DNA from: Nitrospinaceae bacterium
GTDB lineage: Bacteria; Nitrospinota; Nitrospinia; Nitrospinales; VA-1
DNA: 13,845 bases
Assembly: GCA_029937655.1 (NCBI GenBank)
Contig: JAPYPK010000034.1
Span: 1-13,845, forward strand
Direction of reading: 5' to 3'
Translations under genes and position numbers: made by a program
Shown: in pieces, positions 7,826 through 13,845 of the stretch
How the letters are laid out: each line of letters opens with the position of its first letter
Numbering within the stretch: position 1 is the first letter of the stretch
Notes under the pieces: generated by a model
Seen by the model: only the letters and a program-made list of their open reading frames with translations
Told to the model about the DNA's origin: nothing
Database searches by the model: none

Positions 7826-8248
7826 ATGGATAAAGATCGATTTAAAGATACTCCTCGAGGGGTAATCGAAGACACAGAAAATGGTAACGAGTGGCTTCCA
7901 AAAGATTCTTATGGCGATTTAGGGAAGTGGGTCAACCTACAAGAAGGCCTAAATTATGCTCAATTGATGAATCAGGTTTATGCAGGAGGGCAATCCGATT
8001 GGACTCTCCCAAATAAAGAAGATTTGCTTGGTCTATATAATAAAGATTTAATCCAGAAGGATTGGGAGGGGAATGACATTCATATTGCACCCTCATTTTT
8101 GACGAACTGTTCATCTTACCTATGGTCTATTGAAAAAAACAATACTGGTCAACACCTACGAATAGATTTAAGAACCGGAGATTTAGATTTCATAGATACC
8201 GAAGAAAGAGAACACCAAGCTGTCCGGTTAATTCGATACAAAAAATAA
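7826..8248 (+). CDS. Small DUF1566 (Lcl C-terminal-like) protein
   Basis: The 140-residue protein is essentially one DUF1566 domain. Visible marks are VIEDTENGNEWLPKD (13-27), the core SDWTLPNKEDLLGLYN (57-72), SSYLWSIE (96-103) and the terminal AVRLIRYKK (132-140). DUF1566 is found in lectin-like surface and secreted proteins and related to the Lcl collagen-like adhesin C-terminus; its function is mostly unknown. This copy has no signal peptide, membrane helix or partner domain, so it is probably cytoplasmic or exported some other way. It follows pabC by 44 bp in the same direction and may be cotranscribed. It is convergent with the next gene, with 7 bp between their stops. No function can be given. 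Confidence 0.75.
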   Translation: MDKDRFKDTPRGVIEDTENGNEWLPKDSYGDLGKWVNLQEGLNYAQLMNQVYAGGQSDWTLPNKEDLLGLYNKDLIQKDWEGNDIHIAPSFLTNCSSYLWSIEKNNTGQHLRIDLRTGDLDFIDTEEREHQAVRLIRYKK

Positions 8249-8255
8249 TTGATTC

Positions 8256-8645
8256 TTATCCCCAACCAGCTAATTCAATTATTTTTATTGGGTCAACTTC
8301 TCTATTTTCATTAAGAAAACAATCTTTCTCCCCGCCAACATGCTCCTCTACACCCTCATCTTGATAGGAAATAGCCTTTATGTCAGCATGTTTGGTCTCC
8401 TTAAATCCATTAAACAATGTCCCCTTATATTTAGGTATAAGATCCAACGAGAATCGCCGAAAAATTCTTATTTTTTTTTCTGGGTAATGAAGAGCTACAA
8501 ATAAATGATTTTCGTAGATAGAATAAATAGTTGATTGAGAATCGCCTTCTCCAACAACAAAGTAGTTATCACCGACCCTAACTCCATATTCAGGCCTAAC
8601 AGAACCTCGCAACCATATTTTTCCTGAATCATTAATTTTCCGCAT
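8256..8645 (-). CDS. Hypothetical 129-residue protein, family not recognised
   Basis: I do not recognise this protein. It is soluble, with no signal peptide or membrane helix. The first half looks beta-strand rich, with alternating hydrophobic residues in GVRVGDNYFVVGEG (21-34), IYSIYENHLFVALHY (40-54) and IRIFRRF (59-65). A more acidic half follows, ending IIELAGWG. It is judged real because it fills an otherwise empty 490-bp gap, has an AGGA Shine-Dalgarno 8 nt before the ATG, and has an extended -10 element (TGATATAAA) at 8691-8699 on the minus strand. It is divergent from bioF, with 97 bp between the start codons, and convergent with the DUF1566 gene. Shared control with bioF is an inference from overlapping promoters. 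Confidence 0.6.
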   Translation of the reverse strand: MRKINDSGKIWLRGSVRPEYGVRVGDNYFVVGEGDSQSTIYSIYENHLFVALHYPEKKIRIFRRFSLDLIPKYKGTLFNGFKETKHADIKAISYQDEGVEEHVGGEKDCFLNENREVDPIKIIELAGWG

Positions 8646-8674
8646 TTAGATGATCCTAACCAAAAGTGTTCATT

Positions 8675-8703
8675 TTGACTTAAAATTTAATTTATATCAT
8701 AAT
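8675..8703 (+). promoter_or_regulatory. Sigma70-type promoter of bioF
   Basis: TTGACT at 8675-8680 (5 of 6 to consensus) and CATAAT at 8698-8703 (5 of 6) are separated by exactly 17 nt. Transcription would begin near 8710, leaving about 33 nt before the TTG start. No long inverted repeat resembling the E. coli BirA operator was seen in this gap. Confidence 0.6.
8691..8699 (-). promoter_or_regulatory. Extended -10 element for the divergent orphan gene
   Basis: On the minus strand TG-A-TATAAA reads from 8699 to 8691, matching the extended -10 form TGnTATAAT in all but the last base. No convincing -35 lies 17 nt upstream. It overlaps the bioF -10 (8698-8703), so the two promoters would compete for polymerase. 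Transcription would start about 38 nt before the ATG at 8645. Confidence 0.35.
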
Positions 8704-8742
8704 CGAACAACCTTTCTTAAAACCAATAAATAAAATTTTCTT

Positions 8743-9885
8743 TTGCCAAAATCATTTGAAGAACGTTTAAAAAACGAGCTAAAAGATCTTCACACAGAAA
8801 ATCTATTTAGGGAACCACTTGCTTTAAATAAAAACTTCCTTAATTTAGCCACAAATGATTACTTTTTACTTCGCTATAACAAACAAGTGTTAGAAACTGC
8901 TGATACTGTAGCTCGCAAATATGGCACAGGGAGCGGTGCCTCACCTCTCTTATCTGGGTTTCTTCCATGTCATCAAATGTTAATTAATAAGTTACTAGGC
9001 TGGAAACATAAAAATTTTGGAATGTTATTTAATTCTGGATTTATGGCAAATCAGGCCTTAGTAAAAAACCTACCGGGCAAACATGATCTTATTTTAGTAG
9101 ACAAGTTTATTCACCACTCTATTGCCCAAGCCTTAAACCGAGGGTACACAAGATTTAAACGCTACAATCATTTAGATTTGTGCCACCTTGAAGAGTTACT
9201 ATCCGATAACACAAACAATTACGACACAATATTTGTAATTACTGAAAGTATATTTAGTATGGATGGGGATTACCCAGATTTAAAACGACTAGTCGAGCTT
9301 AAAAAAAAATACCCCTTTGTTCTCATACTCGACGAAGCTCACGGAACAGGGATCTTTGGCAACTCTGGAGCTGGATTAGCAGAAGAAACTGGAACTTCCA
9401 ATGAAGTAGATATTATAATTGGGACTTTTGGTAAATCGCTCGCAGGGATGGGTGCTTATGTCTTGACAAACTTATTGCCAATAATTGAGTATCTGACAAA
9501 TAAAGCTGGTGAATATATATACTCTACATTTTTATCACCTCACCAGGCAGGGGTAGCATTGGCATCGATTGACGTAGTCAGAAATGCACATGAAAAAAGA
9601 GAATCATTAAAACTATTATCCCGCTGGCTTAGAAGTAGGCTGGTTGAATATATAGATGTACAAACGAACCATAATACCCCTATAATTCCAATTATTGCGG
9701 GGAACAACGATGACACCCTCAAACTTCGAGCATTATTCTTAAAGAAAGATATTATAGTGGGGGCAGTTCGCCCCCCTACTGTTCCTCGAGGTAGCTCAAG
9801 AATTCGTTTATCACTCAACTCTGAGCTGTCAAAAGAAAAATTGGAACCATTAATTTCAATTGTTAAGGAGTGGTCAAAAAAATGA
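8743..9885 (+). CDS. bioF: 8-amino-7-oxononanoate (KAPA) synthase BioF
   Basis: The 380-residue PLP-dependent enzyme of the alpha-oxoamine synthase family would condense pimeloyl-ACP (or pimeloyl-CoA) with L-alanine, releasing CO2, to give KAPA in biotin synthesis. Visible motifs are LNLATNDY (33-40), GTGSGASPLLSG (61-72), FNSGFMANQA (96-105), DKFIHHS (120-126) with H124 expected to stack on PLP, DEAHGTG (197-203) with D197 and H200, and GTFGKSLAGMGAY (227-239) with K231 as the Schiff-base lysine. VRPPTVPRGSSRIRLSLNS near the end is typical of BioF. Length is close to the usual 380-390. The TTG start is effectively forced: an in-frame TAA lies at 8731-8733 and no ATG or GTG occurs before the conserved region. 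No Shine-Dalgarno is seen. It overlaps the next gene at ATGA. Confidence 0.93.
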   Translation: MPKSFEERLKNELKDLHTENLFREPLALNKNFLNLATNDYFLLRYNKQVLETADTVARKYGTGSGASPLLSGFLPCHQMLINKLLGWKHKNFGMLFNSGFMANQALVKNLPGKHDLILVDKFIHHSIAQALNRGYTRFKRYNHLDLCHLEELLSDNTNNYDTIFVITESIFSMDGDYPDLKRLVELKKKYPFVLILDEAHGTGIFGNSGAGLAEETGTSNEVDIIIGTFGKSLAGMGAYVLTNLLPIIEYLTNKAGEYIYSTFLSPHQAGVALASIDVVRNAHEKRESLKLLSRWLRSRLVEYIDVQTNHNTPIIPIIAGNNDDTLKLRALFLKKDIIVGAVRPPTVPRGSSRIRLSLNSELSKEKLEPLISIVKEWSKK

Positions 9886-10514
9886 GAATTACTGCAGTTT
9901 CAGGGTGGGCAATTCCAACGGATTGGTTTTCTGAGCAGATACAAAAATATTTTATAAATTCTGAGGTAAATGTAATCTATCCATCCAATCCATTTGACAC
10001 GGAAGAGGCACGTAGACAATTATATGAAAAACCAGCCGACCTATATTTAGGGTATTCTTTGGGTAGTCTATGGATGTTTCGGCACCGTGAGCTATTTCCA
10101 AAAAAATCTATTAAGGCGGTTCTCGCCCCCATTCTTGCATTTACAAAAGAACACGATATGGGCGGAAAAACAACTTCCACGCAACTAAACTATCTTATAA
10201 AATTATTAAAAAGAAACGACAACGAAAATCCATTGGTAGATTTTTATGCCAACTGCGAGATCCCTTTTCCTAGAATTCTTCTAAAAACTTTACCAAGCCG
10301 TTCTATCCTAATAAAAGGGTTAGAATTTCTTCAATCAGTTATTGCTTCTAAAAACTCGGTATTCGACTTTAAAGTTATTGTCGGAGACAATGATGTTTTT
10401 CTCGATGCCATGAAATTAAAAAATTTAATTCCACAAACCGAAATAGTATCTGGGGCCGGACACGCACCAGACTTACTGCTTAGTAAGTTAGCAAAGATAC
10501 TCAATCAATCCTAA
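9882..10514 (+). CDS. BioG/BioH-like alpha/beta hydrolase, probable pimeloyl-ACP methyl ester esterase
   Basis: The 210-residue alpha/beta hydrolase has a complete likely triad: nucleophile S59 in the elbow GYSLG (57-61), D171 (or D169) in VGDNDVF, and H194 in GAGHAP. SGW at 7-9 sits where BioH has the HGW oxyanion-hole motif and BioG an AGW/DGW-type one. By position, overlapping bioF (ATGA) and near bioC, it would cleave the methyl ester of pimeloyl-ACP and so end chain elongation. Family membership and triad are seen; the substrate is inferred. It is shorter than E. coli BioH (256 residues) and does not look like a close match to BioH or BioG as I know them. The ATG at 9882 is chosen over GTG at 9870 because AAGGAG (9865-9870) is properly spaced, 11 nt before it. 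Confidence 0.75.
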   Translation: MRITAVSGWAIPTDWFSEQIQKYFINSEVNVIYPSNPFDTEEARRQLYEKPADLYLGYSLGSLWMFRHRELFPKKSIKAVLAPILAFTKEHDMGGKTTSTQLNYLIKLLKRNDNENPLVDFYANCEIPFPRILLKTLPSRSILIKGLEFLQSVIASKNSVFDFKVIVGDNDVFLDAMKLKNLIPQTEIVSGAGHAPDLLLSKLAKILNQS

Positions 10515-10652
10515 ATAACAAGCACCAATGATTTTTCAAGAAGGTCTTCTAGTCTAGGACTGTTTCACGCATAGCTTTGCAATATTTATAGACTCTATCT
10601 CCTCTCCCCATACTGCCAATTAATTAAGGCTCTCATTCCGTTTATAGATACA
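10515..10652. other. Non-coding gap before bioC with two adjoining palindromes
   Basis: The 138-bp gap separates the hydrolase gene from bioC. AGAAG-GT-CTTCT (10539-10550) is followed directly by AGTC-TAG-GACT (10551-10561), two small inverted repeats side by side. No confident -35/-10 pair or T-rich terminator was found. The segment could hold an operator or a promoter for bioC, but nothing decides this. Confidence 0.3.
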
Positions 10653-11420
10653 ATGATTAAACACAAAAATGAAAATAATATCAGCCAAAAAATTGGGCGG
10701 AACTTTTCTAAGCATGCACATACTTATGATAATCACGCTCAACTACAAAAATTAATGGCTGAAAAGTTAGCTTCATTTCTTCCAAGCGATACGCCTGAAC
10801 AAATTTTAGAAATTGGGTGCGGCACTGGTTTGTTTACTAAGTATCTACTCGCCAAGCAAGCCAAAAAAATATTTCTTAACGATATTTCACCTGGAATGAT
10901 TAAGCACATGAGACTAAAAATCTCCCTACCACCCTATTCTCAGATCATCCTTGGAAATGCTGAGATATTAAAATTTCAAATGGTGGATATGATAGCTGCT
11001 AATGCGGTATTTCAATGGTTTAAAAATCCACGGATTGTATTAGGAAGGCTAAAGACCTATATCAAGGAAAATGGTAGTTTGGTTTTTAGCACTTTTGGCC
11101 CATCCACCCTTGCAGAACTGAGGAAAGTGACTCCACTAGAAAGTCCCGCTTTACTTCTATCAAAAAACGAATGGTGCAAATTGATCCAAGAGGCTGGTTT
11201 TACTGTGAATTTATCCACAAAAGAATCACATAAAACTTTTTTCCCTAGTACTTTAAGCCTACTCAAAAATCTCCAGCAAATAGGGTCAGCCCCCACTCAA
11301 ATGACTAGTCCGAAAATATTACGTCAACTAATAAATGATTATGATGACATCTGTTTTACCAAGCAAGGTGTATATGCTAACTGGGAATTATTATATTTTT
11401 CAGCAATAAATAAACAATAA
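10653..11420 (+). CDS. bioC: Malonyl-ACP O-methyltransferase BioC
   Basis: The 255-residue SAM-dependent methyltransferase would methylate the free carboxyl of malonyl-ACP, disguising it so that fatty acid synthesis can extend it to pimeloyl-ACP methyl ester. The N-terminal NFSKHAHTYDNHAQLQ (17-32) is the BioC-type start. Motif I is ILEIGCGTGL (51-60), D77 in NDISP is the expected ribose-binding acidic residue, NAVFQWF (117-123) follows strand 4, and FSTFGPSTLAELR (145-157) is highly characteristic of BioC. LLKNLQQIGSAP (203-214) matches the usual LR.IGA region. Length fits E. coli BioC (251). It lies in the same direction as bioF and the hydrolase, 138 bp downstream, so it may be transcribed separately. 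No clear Shine-Dalgarno precedes the ATG. Confidence 0.93.
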   Translation: MIKHKNENNISQKIGRNFSKHAHTYDNHAQLQKLMAEKLASFLPSDTPEQILEIGCGTGLFTKYLLAKQAKKIFLNDISPGMIKHMRLKISLPPYSQIILGNAEILKFQMVDMIAANAVFQWFKNPRIVLGRLKTYIKENGSLVFSTFGPSTLAELRKVTPLESPALLLSKNEWCKLIQEAGFTVNLSTKESHKTFFPSTLSLLKNLQQIGSAPTQMTSPKILRQLINDYDDICFTKQGVYANWELLYFSAINKQ

Positions 11421-11506
11421 TAGATGTTTTTCCGATGAGATATTAGACTGAGAAGCGTTCTTTATAAAAAGCAACCAAATGTTATGAAAGATCTAAAATT
11501 TATTAG

Positions 11507-13375
11507 ATGCGAGACTTTTTAAAAGACAACCTAAAAATACTAAGTCATAAATCACCCGAACTGTGTTCGTTAATAAAAAACGCGCCTAACGATAATCAAT
11601 ATAATATAACTACCTCCAAATCAGGAATTGCCTCTTTATCAAGAATTTCCCCAGATGGGACAAAAAAGTCTCTTCACAGTAAGTACGATCCCAAACAAGA
11701 AGCCGCTCAATTCATTGATTCTATCTATTCAGATGAAAGCTCAAATTATATTTTAATTGGACTTGGGTTGGGTTACCATCTAAACGATCTTCATAAAAGA
11801 GTGTCCTCCCAAGACCGAATAATTATATTTGAAAAAAATCCAACCCTGGTGCGTTTAGCATTTTCTCAAAATAATTTTTCTGAGGCCTTAAGCAATCCAG
11901 GAGTAAGTATTCACATAAATCCCGACCCAAGTAAAATTGAACAAATTCTATATGAGGATCGCACCAATCTAGCAATTCACGGATACACACCTATAGACCT
12001 TAAGCCCCTAGTTAATCTAGAAAGAGATTATTACAAGCTAATAAACCTAGCCATTAAACAAGCACATCAGAAGTTCAAACTTGATATAAATACACAAGCC
12101 GCATACTCACAAAAATTTTACAAAAATATATTTAATAACGGGCTAGCTATAACCAAAAGTCCTGGAATTGTAGCAACAAAAGATATCTTCCCTAGCATTC
12201 CAATTATAATAGTTTCAGCAGGCCCCTCTCTTGATAAAAATATTGGACTCATTAAAAGCGTTAGAGAACAAATCCTTGTTATTACAGTTGCAACTGCATT
12301 AAAGCCATTATTAAGAAATGGCATTAAACCTGACTTTGTTATATCCATTGACCCTAATGAAGATACGATACAGTCATTTGATATTAAAGAGATTCCAGAA
12401 GACTTATGGCTAATCTATGACCCATGCATTCCTCCCGAGATATGCTCTCTTTTTAATAAGAGAAAAATTATGATGGATAGTAAAATAGAACTTGCGAAAT
12501 GGATCACTGATCACAGTGAAAAAAAAGGGACCCTAGGCAACATTTCATCTGTAGCTCATGCAGCATATTATTTAGCTCAACACATGGGATGCGCACCTAT
12601 TATTCTTGTGGGGCAGGATTTATCATTTGAAGGTCACCGCATGCATTGCACCGATTCATTTTATAACCAAGCAAACCAAGACAACATAGGGGCGGACAGG
12701 ACATTAGGAGTGCTCGAATATAATAAGTATAGAGGATACACTCAATCCATAACTCCTACAGTAGATATATTTGACCATAAATCAAAGACAACCAAAGCTA
12801 TGGAAACCTATAGGCATCAATTAATAAAAGAAATAAACGAAACTGGTAGAATTTTAAATGCAACTGAAGGAGGTGTAAACATTCCGGGTGCCATAAACAT
12901 ATCTTTAAAAGAAGCCATAATTAAACACTGTCAAAAAAACAAGCTTCCCATAGTTAATAATTATTTAAAAAAAATAAAACTACCGACAAAAAACACGTCC
13001 CTTTTGGACTCAATCAGAAAACAATTAGTTAAATTTGATAAAATCAAAAACTCTATAAAAAAAATTGAAGACAATTATCTAGTCGATAATAAAAAATTAA
13101 TAGACGAACGGAAATTTGTTTTAGAAATGGAATATTTTTATGTGGATTTACTCAAGGACAAAACTACAACTGCCATAATGCAGGGTTATGATTATATGGC
13201 ATTCGTAGAGTGGAGCCAACAAACAAAAAGAATAAATAATACGGCAAGCAAACCATTAGCAAGCGATCACATTCAAAAGAAAAATTTACGGGATCGAGTT
13301 TTTATAATCAGACTATCAAAAACAATCGATTTCTTAACTCATGGATTTAAAAACTTGGAAAACCAATTGTGTTAA
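11507..13375 (+). CDS. DUF115 / Maf-type motility accessory factor-like protein
   Basis: The 622-residue protein carries a DUF115 (MptE-like, MAF_flag10) core at about residues 212-380. Marks are PIIIVSAGPSLDKNI (232-246), NGIKPDFVISIDP (271-283), GNISSVAHAAYYLA (344-357) and PIILVGQDLSFEGHRMHC (364-381), followed by NATEGGVNIPGA (451-462) and LKEAI. An N-terminal Rossmann-like segment includes YILIGLGLGYHL (81-92) and IIIFEKNP (105-112). The C-terminal 130 residues are Lys-rich and helical. DUF115 proteins include flagellin glycosylation factors (Maf, transferring pseudaminic- or legionaminic-type sugars) and proteins of unknown role. No flagellar or sugar-biosynthesis gene is visible here, so a glycosyltransferase role is only a family inference. 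The start at 11507 lacks a clear Shine-Dalgarno. The stop overlaps the stop of the converging gene. Confidence 0.85.
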   Translation: MRDFLKDNLKILSHKSPELCSLIKNAPNDNQYNITTSKSGIASLSRISPDGTKKSLHSKYDPKQEAAQFIDSIYSDESSNYILIGLGLGYHLNDLHKRVSSQDRIIIFEKNPTLVRLAFSQNNFSEALSNPGVSIHINPDPSKIEQILYEDRTNLAIHGYTPIDLKPLVNLERDYYKLINLAIKQAHQKFKLDINTQAAYSQKFYKNIFNNGLAITKSPGIVATKDIFPSIPIIIVSAGPSLDKNIGLIKSVREQILVITVATALKPLLRNGIKPDFVISIDPNEDTIQSFDIKEIPEDLWLIYDPCIPPEICSLFNKRKIMMDSKIELAKWITDHSEKKGTLGNISSVAHAAYYLAQHMGCAPIILVGQDLSFEGHRMHCTDSFYNQANQDNIGADRTLGVLEYNKYRGYTQSITPTVDIFDHKSKTTKAMETYRHQLIKEINETGRILNATEGGVNIPGAINISLKEAIIKHCQKNKLPIVNNYLKKIKLPTKNTSLLDSIRKQLVKFDKIKNSIKKIEDNYLVDNKKLIDERKFVLEMEYFYVDLLKDKTTTAIMQGYDYMAFVEWSQQTKRINNTASKPLASDHIQKKNLRDRVFIIRLSKTIDFLTHGFKNLENQLC

Positions 13376-13845
13376 ATTTTTATTGCCTCAACAATACTGG
13401 ACCCATCTCCAATTTTAGTTTTTTTAATGCGAGCAAACCCCGCGTTTCTTAATAAAGACTCCACTTCACCAAAAGCGTATGACTTTCCAGTTTTTGTATA
13501 CAAAAGCATTGTAATGGCAAATAGAGCTGCATCGTAGGGTCCTGTTTTTGAATTATTTAAAAAAAGATCATACAAAACAAAACGTCCGCCTTTTTTAAGT
13601 GCCTTATTTATTTTTTCAAATATAGTTTTATTTTCTGTAGCATTGTAGATATGAATAATATTTGACATGAGGACTGTATCGTATCCCCCCCCAAGTTCAT
13701 CATCAAAAAAATCGCCACTAACAAAGTGCAAACGGTTATATACAGATTGAGTTTTACATAGTTTACGCGCCACTTTGATTGCAGCTGCACGATCCATTAA
13801 TGTCGCTGTGGCAGTTTTATCTTTCTTTAAAATTGCCGCGGTGTA
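13372..13845 (-). CDS. SAM-dependent O-methyltransferase, C-terminal part (cut by window edge)
   Basis: The open frame runs off the right edge without a stop, so only the last 157 residues are visible; the methionine encoded at 13797 lies inside the fold and is not the likely start. The visible part is the C-terminal half of a class I methyltransferase resembling the Methyltransf_2 (hydroxyindole/plant-type O-methyltransferase) family. It shows the strand ending in acidic D18 (TATATLMDRAA), FVSGDFFDDELGGGYD (41-56) and MSNIIHIYNA (60-69), where the histidine sits at the usual catalytic-base position. GGRFVLYDLFL (85-95) and SLLRNAGFARI (129-139) follow. The glycine-rich SAM loop must lie beyond the window. 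The substrate is unknown. Its stop overlaps that of the DUF115 gene by 4 bp (TTAA). Confidence 0.8.
   Translation of the reverse strand, partial: YTAAILKKDKTATATLMDRAAAIKVARKLCKTQSVYNRLHFVSGDFFDDELGGGYDTVLMSNIIHIYNATENKTIFEKINKALKKGGRFVLYDLFLNNSKTGPYDAALFAITMLLYTKTGKSYAFGEVESLLRNAGFARIKKTKIGDGSSIVEAIKI

Noticed and set aside
8247..8281. AATTGA/TCAATT inverted repeat between the DUF1566 and orphan genes as a bidirectional terminator
   Set aside because: The stem is only 6 bp of mostly A/T, the loop is over 20 nt, and one arm lies inside the orphan's coding end.
9870..9881. GTG at 9870 as start of the esterase gene
   Set aside because: The GTG overlaps the AAGGAG Shine-Dalgarno sequence. The ATG at 9882 is properly spaced from it and forms an ATGA overlap with the bioF stop.
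1..13845. CRISPR array, insertion sequence, integrase, tRNA or riboswitch
   Set aside because: No regularly spaced repeats, transposase or integrase motifs, terminal inverted repeats, cloverleaf or conserved riboswitch core were recognised on either strand.

Overview
The window is AT-rich (about one third GC by eye) and comes from a Gram-negative bacterium. The evidence for an outer membrane is a TolC-type channel with a signal peptide and a periplasmic adaptor protein. The lineage cannot be fixed from sequence alone. The gene set (pab genes, BioC-pathway biotin genes, a DUF115/Maf-type protein) would suit a marine proteobacterial or former deltaproteobacterial lineage, Nitrospinota or SAR324, but this is a weak inference. 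No rRNA, tRNA, CRISPR array, insertion sequence or phage gene was seen. All genes appear intact, except the last, which is cut by the window edge.

Layout. Positions 1-345 are a gene-free AT-rich leader ending in a good sigma70-type promoter (278-306), whose -35 box overlaps a 24-bp dyad (264-287). It drives a tightly packed tripartite efflux operon (346-5356): TolC-like channel, HlyD/MacA-like adaptor, MacB/LolD-type ATPase and MacB-type FtsX permease. Next come pabB and pabC (5422-7781), which overlap at TGATG and would convert chorismate to p-aminobenzoate for folate; no glutamine amidotransferase (PabA) is present. A small DUF1566 protein (7826-8248) follows, then a convergent 129-residue gene of unknown family (8256-8645, minus).

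A 97-bp divergent promoter region leads to bioF (8743-9885, forced TTG start). bioF overlaps, at ATGA, a 210-residue BioG/BioH-like alpha/beta hydrolase. After 138 bp comes bioC (10653-11420). Together BioC (methylates malonyl-ACP), the hydrolase (would release pimeloyl-ACP from its methyl ester) and BioF (pimeloyl-ACP plus alanine to KAPA) cover the methyl-ester branch of pimeloyl synthesis up to KAPA. bioA, bioD and bioB are not here. A DUF115/Maf-type protein (11507-13375) overlaps tail-to-tail with a minus-strand O-methyltransferase that runs off the right edge.

Most of the window is ordinary metabolic and transport DNA, and I see no clear new multi-gene system. The best leads are the small esterase in the bioF operon, the orphan gene sharing overlapping promoters with bioF, the operator-like dyad at the efflux promoter, and the TrpE-like alanine in a PabB-like enzyme.
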